DNA of 64,000 nucleotides from Microbacterium soli (GTDB lineage Bacteria > Actinomycetota > Actinomycetes > Actinomycetales > Microbacteriaceae). Shown one piece after another: positions 41,586 through 50,167 of the stretch (its first letter is position 1; each line of letters opens with the position of its first letter). The stretch lies in assembly GCF_039539005.1 (NCBI RefSeq), contig NZ_BAABCP010000002.1:310001-374000 (forward strand). The letters are read 5' to 3'. A program made the position numbers and the translations under genes. The notes below the pieces were generated by a model. It had not been told where the DNA came from, did no database searches, and saw only the letters and a list, made by a program, of their open reading frames with translations.

Positions 41586-42139
41586 GACGCCTTCTCCCAC
41601 GTGCCATCGGTGCGCCGCGACATCCGCAACCGTTCCCGGCGCAGGTTCTCGGCCTGGGTCACGGCTTCAAGATGTGCGGGGTTCACGCAACGGCGAACGA
41701 AGCACAGATGATCGACCTGGTAGCCATCAGGGATGGGTCCGATGTAGACCTCGTGGGAGATGCGATGCGCGTACTCACTACCGATGCGGCCATACCCCGC
41801 TGTCGAGATCGGACCACCCCAGAGCCAGCAGCCGTCTCGTGAGGCGATCCCCTCGTCGAGACGTTCCGCCAGCGTGAGCGGCGCCGGTAGCGCCGTATCC
41901 CCGTGATTCCAGATCCGCAGGTAGTGCGCATTGCACAGCCGCTTCTTCCGGTACTTCGCAGGACTCTCACAGCCCTCGACCCCGCACGCAACTGGCTCAA
42001 GCTCGGGACGGTTCTCGGAGAAGCGCAGGTCGCGAACCACCGACCCGTTAGCGTGAGCTTCGGCCAGGTGCTTCCAGCAGAAGCCGCCGCTCCGGTACGC
42101 GAGGCGGCACCCATCGACCGCGCATGACTTGGTGCTCAT
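41582..42139 (-). CDS. HNH endonuclease with two zinc-finger modules
   Basis: A 185-residue nuclease with two N-terminal modules (CAVDGCRLAYRSGGFCWKHL and CGVEGCESPAKYRKKRLCNAHYLRIWNHGD) and an HNH_3 core (GCWLWGGPISTAGYGRIG... YIGPIPDGYQVDHLCFVRRCVNPAHLEAVTQAENLRR). Very similar in layout to the gene at 38696, so the two are probably paralogues. Confidence 0.88.
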   Translation of the reverse strand: MSTKSCAVDGCRLAYRSGGFCWKHLAEAHANGSVVRDLRFSENRPELEPVACGVEGCESPAKYRKKRLCNAHYLRIWNHGDTALPAPLTLAERLDEGIASRDGCWLWGGPISTAGYGRIGSEYAHRISHEVYIGPIPDGYQVDHLCFVRRCVNPAHLEAVTQAENLRRERLRMSRRTDGTWEKAS

Positions 42140-42384
42140 GGTTCCTCCACGTCGGTCGGCTCCGGCCCCAGCAGCATGTCGAACCCGGCCGGCGGCACGT
42201 CACGGTGCAGGAGGTCGTCCGCCGCGCGGGATGCTTCCCCGATCGCGACGTCCAGTTCACGGCGGAACGCACGTGCCTCCGGGACGGTCATCGTGGTGCG
42301 GCGCTTGCGCAGCTGCACCGACACCCGGCAGTCGTCCGTGAAGTCCGCCGCGGCCAGGAACTTGATCTCCTCACGCTCGATCAC
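42136..42384 (-). CDS. Hypothetical early phage protein
   Basis: An 82-residue soluble protein (MIEREEIKFLAAADFTDDCRV... ARAFRRELDVAIGEASRAAD). Overlaps both neighbouring genes by 4 nt, so it is translated in the operon. No family is recognised. Confidence 0.65.
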   Translation of the reverse strand: MIEREEIKFLAAADFTDDCRVSVQLRKRRTTMTVPEARAFRRELDVAIGEASRAADDLLHRDVPPAGFDMLLGPEPTDVEEP

Positions 42385-42632
42385 TTCCCGCTCCCCTCTG
42401 GGGCGAAGAAGCCCCGCTTGATCCGATCCGCCAGACCGGCATAGATCGCCGCACCCATCGGCGATTTCATGCGCTCCGCCCGCTCCCGGCAGAACGCCTC
42501 CGCTGCGTCCCCATCGATCAGACGCGCCCTGCGCGCCGCTGACGGCCCCGAATCGTTCGGAGCGGTGCGAACCACACCCATGTCATTCGGAGCGCTCAGC
42601 GTGCGCTCCTGCCCTTCCTGTCCCATATCCAT
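42381..42632 (-). CDS. Hypothetical early phage protein
   Basis: An 83-residue protein (MDMGQEGQERTLSAPNDMGV... AAIYAGLADRIKRGFFAPEG). The start is ambiguous: ATG codons exist at 42638, 42632 and 42626, and 42632 gives the best spacing to GAGGA. It follows the helicase gene by about 9 nt. Function is unknown. Confidence 0.6.
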   Translation of the reverse strand: MDMGQEGQERTLSAPNDMGVVRTAPNDSGPSAARRARLIDGDAAEAFCRERAERMKSPMGAAIYAGLADRIKRGFFAPEGSGK

Positions 42633-42641
42633 CCCCATTCC

Positions 42642-43886
42642 TCAGAAGCTCGGTTCCCACGGGAAGATCTGCCCGCGGACCAGACGGTCCGGCCAGTCGC
42701 GCCGGTCACGGTCCCCACGCCAACGCACCAGCGAGAAAGTCGGATGCCGGCCCTCGACCTTCTTGTCGCGGCGCAGGCCAAGACCGAACTCGGGCCAGCC
42801 GAGCAGCGCGGACGATCCACGCGGCCGCAGTTCACGCTCACCCGACGTCGAACGTGCATGACCGGCGTGGACCTCGAGGAGCATCGCCACGCCCCGTTCA
42901 CGGATGCTGTCCAGTGCGGCCAGCAGCGGGGCGACGTCCTCGTCCGTGTTCAGCGACGACCCGCCCGCGACCCTGTAGAGCGGGCCCAGCAGCATTAGGG
43001 CGGGCTCGCACTCGTCGATCCACCTGTGCAGCTGGCCCAGGTCGTTCGCCCGGGTCACGTCCATCACAGGCACGCAGTGCAGGGCCAGGTGATTGCGTGG
43101 ATCACGGCGGCCGCGCTGCGCTGCAGTGTCAGCCAGGCCTCGGGCTGCCCGCCGCCACTGCCGCTCCGAGTTCTCCGCGTCGACGACGAGCACGTTGACC
43201 GGGTCGATCTGGTTGAACTGGAACGGGTGAATCCCAGCGGCCGCGAGGATCGCGATCTGCCGCAGCATCGTCGACTTCCCCGATCCCTCGGCCGCCGACA
43301 GCATGAGCCGGTCCTGCCGTTCCAGGAGGTCCGGGATCACCCAGTCGTACGCGTCGGCCTCCTCCGGCACGTCGAGCACGTCTCGCAGCCATCGGACCGA
43401 CTTCCCGCCGGCGGACTGCATGTCGGTGATCGTGCGGAGGTCCTGCTGTGCACGGGCGAGTGCGACTCCCGGGTCGGTGTCGGGGTGCTGCAGGCGCTGG
43501 CCCACGTCGGCGAGCAGGCGCCGGACGGATGCTTCACGGACGAGCCCGGCCCAGTACACGCCGTCGCCTGTGGTGTCGTCCTGCCAGCGGGACAGGTCGT
43601 TGAGTTCGATGCCGCGCACGTCCCACGACTGCAGGCGGTCGTACACGGCGAGGTAGTCGGTCGGCGCGCCGGTCGCGTGCAGGCCGATCAGCCCGTTGAA
43701 GATCGCGCCGAGCCGCAGGTCGTGGAAGTCGCCGCCTGTGACCGCGCGCTGCATGTCGGGGATCTGGTGCGGGTGCCGCATCGCCGCCCCGATCACACGC
43801 TGCTCGATCAACACGGCCGTGTCGACCGGCGCCGGTGTCGTCGCGTAGGGGTCCTCGGGCGGGGCCTCGTCGACGTACTCGGACAT
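42642..43886 (-). CDS. DnaB/RepA-like replicative helicase
   Basis: A 414-residue ATPase. The N-terminal ~20-130 region is DnaB-N-like (LIEQRVIGAAMRHPHQIPDM... YDRLQSWDVRGIELNDL). The RecA-fold C-terminal part has Walker A GSGKST (201-206) and Walker B ALMLLGPLYRV, followed by a glutamate/histidine sensor region (MLLEVHAGHARS). It probably unwinds phage DNA. It is coupled to the small gene upstream (TGATG). Confidence 0.88.
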   Translation of the reverse strand: MSEYVDEAPPEDPYATTPAPVDTAVLIEQRVIGAAMRHPHQIPDMQRAVTGGDFHDLRLGAIFNGLIGLHATGAPTDYLAVYDRLQSWDVRGIELNDLSRWQDDTTGDGVYWAGLVREASVRRLLADVGQRLQHPDTDPGVALARAQQDLRTITDMQSAGGKSVRWLRDVLDVPEEADAYDWVIPDLLERQDRLMLSAAEGSGKSTMLRQIAILAAAGIHPFQFNQIDPVNVLVVDAENSERQWRRAARGLADTAAQRGRRDPRNHLALHCVPVMDVTRANDLGQLHRWIDECEPALMLLGPLYRVAGGSSLNTDEDVAPLLAALDSIRERGVAMLLEVHAGHARSTSGERELRPRGSSALLGWPEFGLGLRRDKKVEGRHPTFSLVRWRGDRDRRDWPDRLVRGQIFPWEPSF

Positions 43887-44206
43887 CACGATCCGATCTC
43901 CTTCCGCCCCGAGACCGCACACCGATACGCCGCGAGGGCGACGGCATCCGGTTCGATCCGGTTCCCCCACTCGTCCTCCCGCTCACCCAGGCTGGCGAGC
44001 AGCATCCGCTCCACACCCGCCCGGACATGCGCCGGCGTCAGATACGCCGTGCTCTCCCGCTGGTGCAGCTTCACCGCCTCCACAGCCATGCCGTAGTCGA
44101 GGTCCCCGACGAGCTCATGCCAAGCGATGACCGTCGAATCCCCGATCTGCCGGTTGTCGATCACCTGGATCCGGATGAGCAGCTGGTTCGTCTCCTGGAT
44201 GTTCAT
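43886..44206 (-). CDS. Small replication-module protein (possible helicase loader)
   Basis: A 106-residue helical protein (NQLLIRIQVIDNRQIGDSTVIAWHELVGDLDYGMAVEAVKLH... YLTPAHVRAGVERML). The pattern resembles short loader-like proteins (compare the replicative helicase inhibitor/loader family) encoded between the initiator and DnaB genes. Assignment relies on context. Confidence 0.65.
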   Translation of the reverse strand: MNIQETNQLLIRIQVIDNRQIGDSTVIAWHELVGDLDYGMAVEAVKLHQRESTAYLTPAHVRAGVERMLLASLGEREDEWGNRIEPDAVALAAYRCAVSGRKEIGS

Positions 44207-44961
44207 CCGAGGGCCTCCTGCCCGACCATCGCGGCCAGACGCGCACCACGATCGATGCCATCCCGAACCCGGTCATCCGGACTCGGCCGGCCCTGCCTCG
44301 GCAGGCTCCACCGGTGCGCCTTGCGCATCCAGTTCCGCCACGTGCCGAGCCAGTCGAGCTTCGTGGCCTTCGCGCCCGACTCGGCACGCCAATAGTCCAC
44401 GAACTCGCGGGTGTGCGCGTCGACGTCGAGACCGGGCACTTCGGCTGCCGCCCACGCCCTCATCTCGGCTGTGAGCATGAAGGGTTCCGGGATGCGGGAG
44501 CCGCGCTTGCGCGGCGCTACCTCACCGGGTTCTACCTCTACGGGTTCTACCTCTATAAGAAGAGTGCCTTGCAGCTCCTTGCCGGTTGCATGCCCTTCGG
44601 TTGCCGGTTGCACGTCCTCGTCTTCCGGTTGGAAGTTGCTACCGGCAGAATCTGCCGCCAGGTCGATACGGCCATTCGGATGCAGCGTGTACCCATCCGG
44701 AAGCCTGTTCCCGCGACCCCGGCTACCGGTGGTGCGGCGCATCCTCTGGATGACCCCGAAGTCCTCGAGCTCACGGAGCATGCTGCGCACCGTGCGCTCG
44801 CTCAGCCCCGACTCCGCCGCGATCGTCGCCTGCGAAGGGTGGATGCCGCCCAGCCCCGACCGCGACGCCAGCGACGCGTACACGAGGACGGCGTTCCGCG
44901 GCACCCGCTTGTCGCGGATCATCCAGTTCGGCACGGCCGCGAACCCCTCAGCCCTACTCAT
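44203..44961 (-). CDS. Replication initiator-like winged-helix protein
   Basis: A 252-residue protein. The N-terminal winged helix (AVLVYASLASRSGLGGIHPSQATIAAESGLSERTVRSMLRELEDFGVIQR) is of the replisome organiser/RepA type. A low-complexity linker, rich in VEVEPVEVEPGE and encoded by short DNA repeats near 44520, leads to a C-terminal helical domain (WAAAEVPGLDVDAHTREFVDYW... WRNWMRKAHRW) typical of DnaD-like initiators. It lies directly upstream of the loader and helicase. Confidence 0.82.
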   Translation of the reverse strand: MSRAEGFAAVPNWMIRDKRVPRNAVLVYASLASRSGLGGIHPSQATIAAESGLSERTVRSMLRELEDFGVIQRMRRTTGSRGRGNRLPDGYTLHPNGRIDLAADSAGSNFQPEDEDVQPATEGHATGKELQGTLLIEVEPVEVEPGEVAPRKRGSRIPEPFMLTAEMRAWAAAEVPGLDVDAHTREFVDYWRAESGAKATKLDWLGTWRNWMRKAHRWSLPRQGRPSPDDRVRDGIDRGARLAAMVGQEALG

Positions 44962-45374
44962 CGCCCCATCCCTTCTTCGCACTCCACGGCCAGGCCGCCG
45001 CTCGTGAGCAGCCACCACGTGCCGTCCAACCTCTTGACCCGGATCCCCGCCGGGCTCCGTTCGATCCCCAGGCGGAGGATCAGCAGCCCGTGATCCCGGG
45101 CGAGTTCCCTGTGCGCCTCGACCCACCCGTGGCATCCGGTCGTCCCGGACCCGCAGAGGATCAGGCAGTTCGCGATCCCCGAGATGAGCAGCTCGTACGG
45201 GCTGCCCTTCTTGGCCCCGATCCCGCCAGACCCGCGCGGGATCCGGTGATGGGCGGACCACCCGATGCCGCGGTCCTCGAACCGGAGCGGGCGCCGGCAT
45301 CGGAAGCACGCCTCCCGCTCTCGTTCGAAGAACGCATGCCGGACGGTCTTCGCGGCGAACTCCCCCGCCCTCAC
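44958..45374 (-). CDS. HNH endonuclease
   Basis: A 138-residue nuclease: CFRCRRPLRFEDRGIGWSAHHRIPRGSGG, then NCLILCGSGTTGCHGWVEAHRE carrying the second zinc-ligand pair and final His. GTG at 45374 overlaps the previous stop. It belongs to the recombination/replication cluster and may resolve DNA or act as a homing enzyme. Confidence 0.85.
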   Translation of the reverse strand: MRAGEFAAKTVRHAFFEREREACFRCRRPLRFEDRGIGWSAHHRIPRGSGGIGAKKGSPYELLISGIANCLILCGSGTTGCHGWVEAHRELARDHGLLILRLGIERSPAGIRVKRLDGTWWLLTSGGLAVECEEGMGR

Positions 45375-45637
45375 AGCGGCACCACCTTGTACGCCTCGTC
45401 GAACGACATCGCAGGCCGGCCGCAGAACGCGCACCGCGGGATGAATATCCCCGCCCGAACGATGTCCTCCACCCTGCGGCGGACGTTGGCCAGGTGACGG
45501 GCGCAGAGGTTCCCGGCGTTCAGGTCGCACCCGCGGCACTTGACGAAGAACTCGGCGTCATGACCGCCGCGCGCGCACGGGATCTCGAAGTCGAGCGCGT
45601 CGAGGACCACCGTCTCCTCGTCCAGCAGCGTGCTCAC
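45371..45637 (-). CDS. Small zinc-binding phage protein
   Basis: An 88-residue protein with cysteine pairs KCRGCDLNAGNLCARHL and CAFCGRP, predicted to bind zinc. GTG at 45637 overlaps the upstream stop (GTGA). No family is recognised. Confidence 0.7.
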   Translation of the reverse strand: MSTLLDEETVVLDALDFEIPCARGGHDAEFFVKCRGCDLNAGNLCARHLANVRRRVEDIVRAGIFIPRCAFCGRPAMSFDEAYKVVPL

Positions 45638-46092
45638 GACACACCCCCATGCCGGTACGTCAGCTCGACCTGCTTCCCGATCGACTGCACCCGGCCGGTG
45701 TAGTCCGAGAGGAGGTTCCCCACACGGCGGGCCTTCTCGAACGCGACGACCGCCCGGTCGTACGCTTTCCGCTGCTCCATCGTCGCGAGCCGCACCCTCG
45801 ACGCCTGCTCCCGGACGGGAAACCCCGCCGCGTCCAACACCGCCTGAGCGCGTGCATCCGCGAGATCGGCGGACGCCTGCCGCTTCAACGTCTCCGCGTT
45901 CTCGATGATCAGCACCATCCGCGACGCCCACCGGGACACGTCCGCAAGGGACGCAATCACCCAGTCGGGCGTGCGGATCGTGCCGTCATCGAGCGGGTGC
46001 GCGACCAAGCGCGCCTCCTCCGCGTACGCCTCGATCGACTCGACATCGACGACCTCACCGTTCGGCCAGGTCATGATCTCCTGCCCGGTCAC
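45634..46092 (-). CDS. Hypothetical phage protein, helical
   Basis: A 152-residue protein with an alpha-helical middle (WASRMVLIIENAETLKRQASADLADARAQAVLDAAGF) suggesting a coiled coil. GTG at 46092 overlaps the upstream stop; the ATG at 46074 has a closer AGGAG box and is the alternative start. It lies in the recT/exonuclease operon. Confidence 0.65.
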   Translation of the reverse strand: MTGQEIMTWPNGEVVDVESIEAYAEEARLVAHPLDDGTIRTPDWVIASLADVSRWASRMVLIIENAETLKRQASADLADARAQAVLDAAGFPVREQASRVRLATMEQRKAYDRAVVAFEKARRVGNLLSDYTGRVQSIGKQVELTYRHGGVS

Positions 46093-46454
46093 AGCACACC
46101 CGCCGGAGTGAACGCGCCCACGCTGACGACCTCGACCCGGTCGAACGGACGGACCTCGAACGCGATCTCGCAGCCCGCCGCGGTGCGGCAGATCAGATGC
46201 CCGGAGGCGGTGGGGGCCGCGCCGCCACGAATGCGCAGCACGGTCACCACCTCCCGACCAGCACGGATCCCGTCCCCGGGGAGCACGGCGTGCACCGGGA
46301 TCCGGCCCGGCACCCGCACCTCGGGCGCCGCCAACGGTGATTGCCGGTAGTCGATCCCGAGGACCTCACCGCTAGAGCCGTAGACCAGCGGAGTGCGTGC
46401 CTTGACAGCGGCCGGGATCCGGTGCTGAATCGGAAGATCTCGCTCGGTGATCAT
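46089..46454 (-). CDS. Hypothetical phage protein
   Basis: A 121-residue beta-rich protein (MITERDLPIQHRIPAAVKART... VRPFDRVEVVSVGAF). It directly follows recT with overlapping codons. No family is recognised. Confidence 0.65.
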   Translation of the reverse strand: MITERDLPIQHRIPAAVKARTPLVYGSSGEVLGIDYRQSPLAAPEVRVPGRIPVHAVLPGDGIRAGREVVTVLRIRGGAAPTASGHLICRTAAGCEIAFEVRPFDRVEVVSVGAFTPAGVL

Positions 46455-47260
46455 GCCTGCTCACCGCCATCCATGCCGTACTCGGCGATCTCCTCCGGCG
46501 TCAGCCGCATCGGGTTGTCCGGCAGAACCTCCCGCTCCTCCGGCGTGGGCTCCGGCTCAGGTGCGTCGACCGGCGCCGACGTGCGCGACTTCCGCGCGAC
46601 CGTCCGCGTCGCCTTCGGCTTTTCCACCGGCGCCGACGTCGACTCCGGCACGACGCCGTCCTCGAGCTCCTCGATCGAGTACGCCATGCCGAGCAACGCA
46701 TCCGCCGCGATCAACCGGCCGACCTCCGCCGTCGCGCGGGCGACGAGCATCGCCTCCGGCTGCGCCTTCCAGTTCGTCTTGTTCGTGAGGCCAAGACGCC
46801 GCGCACGGTCCATGTCCCACATCGACGTGACCACATTCGCGTCACCCCGACGCCTGCCCTTCACGATCGCGCGCTGCTGGGTCGACTCCTCCACCCAGAT
46901 CTCGTGACCATGCGACTGCACGACGGCCCGGATCGTGATCGCCCGGAACGCCGGCGTCCCCTGGATGACGTCCATCGACCGCAGCGACGCGAGAGGGTCA
47001 AGGCCAAGGCCCTGCCCGGTGACGATCGCGGCTGCCGCTTCGGTCGGCTTCCCGTTGTACGAAGCCGGGACGAATGACGTGCCGACGAGCATCGTCGCCG
47101 CCTGGTACGCCAGCTTCAGATCACGAACGAACCGCAGCAGGCTCTCCGAGCCCCACTCCTGACCGTCGTCACCGGTCGGATGTGCAGGTGCGATCTCCGT
47201 CGCCTGCGTCGAGATCTCGACATCGGTTCCCGGCTGCTCCGGGGCCTCTTCGGCGTTCAT
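46451..47260 (-). CDS. recT: RecT-like single-strand annealing protein
   Basis: A 269-residue recombinase. The core reads ESLLRFVRDLKLAYQAATMLVGTSFVPASYNGKPTEAAAAIVTGQGLGLDPLASLRSMDVIQGTPAFRA, typical of actinophage RecT/annealing proteins. The C-terminus is charged and flexible. It works with the exonuclease whose gene overlaps its start. Confidence 0.88.
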   Translation of the reverse strand: MNAEEAPEQPGTDVEISTQATEIAPAHPTGDDGQEWGSESLLRFVRDLKLAYQAATMLVGTSFVPASYNGKPTEAAAAIVTGQGLGLDPLASLRSMDVIQGTPAFRAITIRAVVQSHGHEIWVEESTQQRAIVKGRRRGDANVVTSMWDMDRARRLGLTNKTNWKAQPEAMLVARATAEVGRLIAADALLGMAYSIEELEDGVVPESTSAPVEKPKATRTVARKSRTSAPVDAPEPEPTPEEREVLPDNPMRLTPEEIAEYGMDGGEQA

Positions 47261-48063
47261 GCCGCCACCCCCGGCAGGTACATCGCGTCGCCGCGCAGCG
47301 ACCTGATCCGATCCGAGTCCCGCGTGTTCCGCGCATTCTGGATGATCGTCTTCGCGATCCTCCAGACCTGCTCGCCCCGCTCCATCGGGTACACGGTGTA
47401 GCCGTCCGAACGGATATGGATCGCGACATGATCGGTGATCCCGAGCGCCGCCATCGACTGCTCGTTGCCGTCCGCGTCGAGATAGAAGTCCGACCGGCCG
47501 TAGCACTCCAGCTGGAACGCGACCTCACCGTAGATGTCCTTCGACGTCTTCCAGTCCGCGAGGAACACACGACCCGGGAACAGCGGCGACCGGAAGATGA
47601 GATCCAAGGTCCCGCCGAGTCGCTCGTCGATGTTGCAGCACGACGCCTCGGTGACGATGTGCTCGACCTGCCACTCGTCCATGAACCGGACCGCGGACTC
47701 GACATGCCCGGCGAGCTCATCCGGGACCGCGACCTCGTCCCCCTGCACGGTGAGCTCAGCCAACCGGTGCACCTCCGTGCCACGGCGGGCAGCCGCATCG
47801 CGAACCTCGTAACGGGCCTTCTTCAGCGTTGCCAGACGCTGCGAGAACGGCATCTGAGCGAGCTCGTCCCAGTGGTCGACCGCGTAGTCGGCGGTGACGT
47901 TCCCCGCCCACTCCTCGAGGGCCTTCTTCCGGACGCCGTCGCCGAGCATCGTCGTGACGCCGTCAAGCTTCTCCCCGTCGAGGTAGTAGGCGTGACCGCG
48001 CCCGAACTGCCGGCGGCGGAACCTACCAGCGGCGATGCCCTTCATCTCTGCCTGCGCGCCCAC
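47257..48063 (-). CDS. PD-(D/E)XK exonuclease, RecE/Cas4-like
   Basis: A 268-residue nuclease that probably makes single strands for RecT. The PD-(D/E)XK core is visible: GGTLDLIFRSP followed by VFLADWKTSKDIYGEVAFQLECY. GTG 48063 is used here; ATG 48045 (MKGIAAGRF) is an alternative with its own GAG box. It overlaps recT by 4 nt. Confidence 0.85.
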   Translation of the reverse strand: MGAQAEMKGIAAGRFRRRQFGRGHAYYLDGEKLDGVTTMLGDGVRKKALEEWAGNVTADYAVDHWDELAQMPFSQRLATLKKARYEVRDAAARRGTEVHRLAELTVQGDEVAVPDELAGHVESAVRFMDEWQVEHIVTEASCCNIDERLGGTLDLIFRSPLFPGRVFLADWKTSKDIYGEVAFQLECYGRSDFYLDADGNEQSMAALGITDHVAIHIRSDGYTVYPMERGEQVWRIAKTIIQNARNTRDSDRIRSLRGDAMYLPGVAA

Positions 48064-48066
48064 GGA

Positions 48067-48375
48067 TCAGCCTTCGACTTCCGGAAGGTCCAGCTGCTCC
48101 ATACCAGTGCGCGCCTTCAGCGCCGCGTCCCGCAGCTTCACCGCGGCGGCGATCGCCTCCGGCGTGTGCAGGGGCTCGATGCTGAACGTCTCGACCACCG
48201 GGTACGTCTCCCCCGCGATCGCCTTCGACACGACCTCGTCCAGTCGGTACGTCACGATCGCGACGATCGGGGCCGCGTCCTGAGCGTTCTCGATCAGGTC
48301 TTCCTCGAGACCGTAGAAGCCGTTGCGCTCCTCCGGCGGATTCCCCCGCTTGAACGCCGTCGCCTTGATCTCCAT
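48067..48375 (-). CDS. Hypothetical early phage protein
   Basis: A 102-residue protein (MEIKATAFKRGNPPEERNGF... IVAIVTYRLDEVVSKAIAGETYPVVETFSIEPL). It precedes the exonuclease gene by a few bases. Similar proteins sit in recombination modules of actinophages, but I cannot assign a function. Confidence 0.68.
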   Translation of the reverse strand: MEIKATAFKRGNPPEERNGFYGLEEDLIENAQDAAPIVAIVTYRLDEVVSKAIAGETYPVVETFSIEPLHTPEAIAAAVKLRDAALKARTGMEQLDLPEVEG

Positions 48376-48376
48376 G

Positions 48377-48982
48377 TCAGATCCCCATTCCTGCGGGCGA
48401 CCGCCCGCTGTCCACCGGCCACGCGACCCTCGCGTGAGCCGCCTCCTGCTTCGCCGTGTAGGGCATCCGCAGCCCCAGGCGGTGCGCGCCAGCCGCGGCC
48501 AGCGCGACGGCATCCGCCACGTTGTGATCGGGCACGTTCGCGCCCGGCACCATCGCCTGCACCGACGTGAGCACCAGACGCTTCCGCACCGTCGACGTCG
48601 TGCCACGCGGGACGGGGTCGGAGTGCGCGAGCACCTGCCGTGATGTCGGTGCGACGAGCACCACCGGGCCACGCGCCATCAGCTGGTCGATGAGCATCCA
48701 CCGCAGCCCCGCCCGCTCATCAGCCAGGGGCGTGTACTTGGATCCCATCGACGGGCCCTCCACGACCGACAGGGCGAGCCGTGCCGGGACGAAAGCGAGG
48801 ATCTCGGTCAGCATCAGCCGGATGCGGCCCCGATTCGTCTCGGCTGACTCGACCTCCGGCTTCACGCCCCGGCCCCGCCACGTGTCCCACGAGGGCTCCG
48901 GGAAGTCCGTCCCCGGGTGCCACGACACCAGCGCGACGCCGGACACCGTCAGCGACGGGTCGACACCCAGCACGGCGGTCAC
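48377..48982 (-). CDS. RuvC-like Holliday-junction resolvase
   Basis: A 201-residue nuclease with an RNase H fold. The acidic active site is visible: Asp in LGVDPSLTVSGVALV, Glu in LSVVEGPSMGSK, Asp in PDHNVADAVALAAAG. GTG 48982 overlaps the preceding stop (GTGA). It likely resolves branched recombination or packaging intermediates. Confidence 0.85.
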   Translation of the reverse strand: MTAVLGVDPSLTVSGVALVSWHPGTDFPEPSWDTWRGRGVKPEVESAETNRGRIRLMLTEILAFVPARLALSVVEGPSMGSKYTPLADERAGLRWMLIDQLMARGPVVLVAPTSRQVLAHSDPVPRGTTSTVRKRLVLTSVQAMVPGANVPDHNVADAVALAAAGAHRLGLRMPYTAKQEAAHARVAWPVDSGRSPAGMGI

Positions 48983-49290
48983 AGCGTCGCCCCGAAGATC
49001 AGCGCGCCGAGCGCGGTCACACCGGTGATCGTCGCCACCAGACCCCACCCCGAGAACACGATCCGGGAGCCAGGCAGCAATGCCGGGACCGGCCCGGTCA
49101 TCGCGTCCACCGGAGGGAACGGCGGGTCCGTCACGACCTCCTCGATCGCGAACACCTTCCCGTCGTCGAACTCGTCGACGACGTCGGCGGCGTCGGTGAA
49201 GTCATCGACCAGTCGCCGACGCCCGCCCAGGTGCGGGACACCCTCACGGGTTTCGAGTACGACAGCGACCGGTGTCGTCTCGGCGTTCAC
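48979..49290 (-). CDS. Hypothetical protein with C-terminal membrane segment
   Basis: A 103-residue acidic protein (MNAETTPVAVVLETREGVPHL...) ending in one hydrophobic segment (IVFSGWGLVATITGVTALGALIFGA). Overlaps both neighbours. Function is unknown. Confidence 0.65.
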   Translation of the reverse strand: MNAETTPVAVVLETREGVPHLGGRRRLVDDFTDAADVVDEFDDGKVFAIEEVVTDPPFPPVDAMTGPVPALLPGSRIVFSGWGLVATITGVTALGALIFGATL

Positions 49291-49868
49291 AGCGCACCCC
49301 TGATGGATGCGAGGCCCGCCTGCGACGACGGCTCCGAGACGACCAGTTGCACGGCGCCTGTAATCGACGGGTGCGTGACCGGCATATCCACGTGCGTGCC
49401 CCCACCGTCCACACCGCGGAACCGGTACCGCTCGTTGACGTCATCGACACGGCACGTCTCCACCAGGCCCATGTGCTCGACCCGCCAGAACTGGCCGGGC
49501 TCGGCCTCGTGCCACGGCTTGGGCACCGGGTGCGCGAGCAGGAAGTCACGCGCCGCGCGCTGCATCGCGGTGGGGCGGGTGATGTCGAGCACCCGGTCGT
49601 TGAGGTGGTCCGCCACGAACGTGTCTTCGTCGACCACCTTCACCGTGCGTCGACCATCCCGGCCCGCCGGACCCTCGACGCAGACCATGTGCGGATCAGC
49701 CGGTGACCGCCACCACCCACGCTCTTCGTCGCGCAGCATCTCGAAGAACTCGGCAGCGTCGAACGCCGCCTCACGCGACAAGTAGCCGCGCTTCTGACCG
49801 ATCGAGATCGACCCGTCCTCGTACTGCGTCACCGTCCGGCCACTCTTGGCCACCATCGTTTTCACCAT
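49287..49868 (-). CDS. Hypothetical early phage protein
   Basis: A 193-residue soluble protein (MVKTMVAKSGRTVTQYEDGS... FWRVEHMGLVETCRVDDVNERYRFR). The ATG at 49868 is preferred over 49880, which directly abuts its G-rich box. No family is recognised. Confidence 0.65.
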   Translation of the reverse strand: MVKTMVAKSGRTVTQYEDGSISIGQKRGYLSREAAFDAAEFFEMLRDEERGWWRSPADPHMVCVEGPAGRDGRRTVKVVDEDTFVADHLNDRVLDITRPTAMQRAARDFLLAHPVPKPWHEAEPGQFWRVEHMGLVETCRVDDVNERYRFRGVDGGGTHVDMPVTHPSITGAVQLVVSEPSSQAGLASIRGAL

Positions 49869-49891
49869 CAGGATCCCCATCCCTCGAAACG

Positions 49892-50143
49892 TCAGCGCCG
49901 AGCCCGGCGCCCACTGCATGACCACGCGAACACCGCGCAGAAGATCGTGGCGAGCAGCAGAACACCGTTCGCCCTCATCGACACCCACACGACGACGAGG
50001 CACAGCACGGTCAGCAAGAGCGACGCGTACTGGATGACGACTAGGGCCGATCCGGTGCGCAGGGGCTGATCCCCATCAGTCCCCTGCGCACGGACGCGGA
50101 ACTCCCCAGTCCGCTGCCCGGGCTCCCCAACCCGGGAGATCAT
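49892..50143 (-). CDS. Small membrane protein near the immunity region
   Basis: An 83-residue protein with two hydrophobic segments (LVVIQYASLLLTVLCLVVVWV and GVLLLATIFCAVFAWSC) and a basic end. GAGGGGG lies before the ATG. It is divergent from the plus-strand gene at 50168, with only 24 bp between. It could be a superinfection-exclusion protein, by location only. Confidence 0.6.
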   Translation of the reverse strand: MISRVGEPGQRTGEFRVRAQGTDGDQPLRTGSALVVIQYASLLLTVLCLVVVWVSMRANGVLLLATIFCAVFAWSCSGRRARR

Positions 50144-50167
50144 CGCCCCCTCGGTAGGCTCAGCCAC

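Noticed and set aside
44500..44570. Short tandem DNA repeat (GGGTTCTACCTCTA-like)
   Set aside because: It encodes the acidic VEVEP linker of the replication protein and is explained by coding low complexity; an origin is possible but unsupported.
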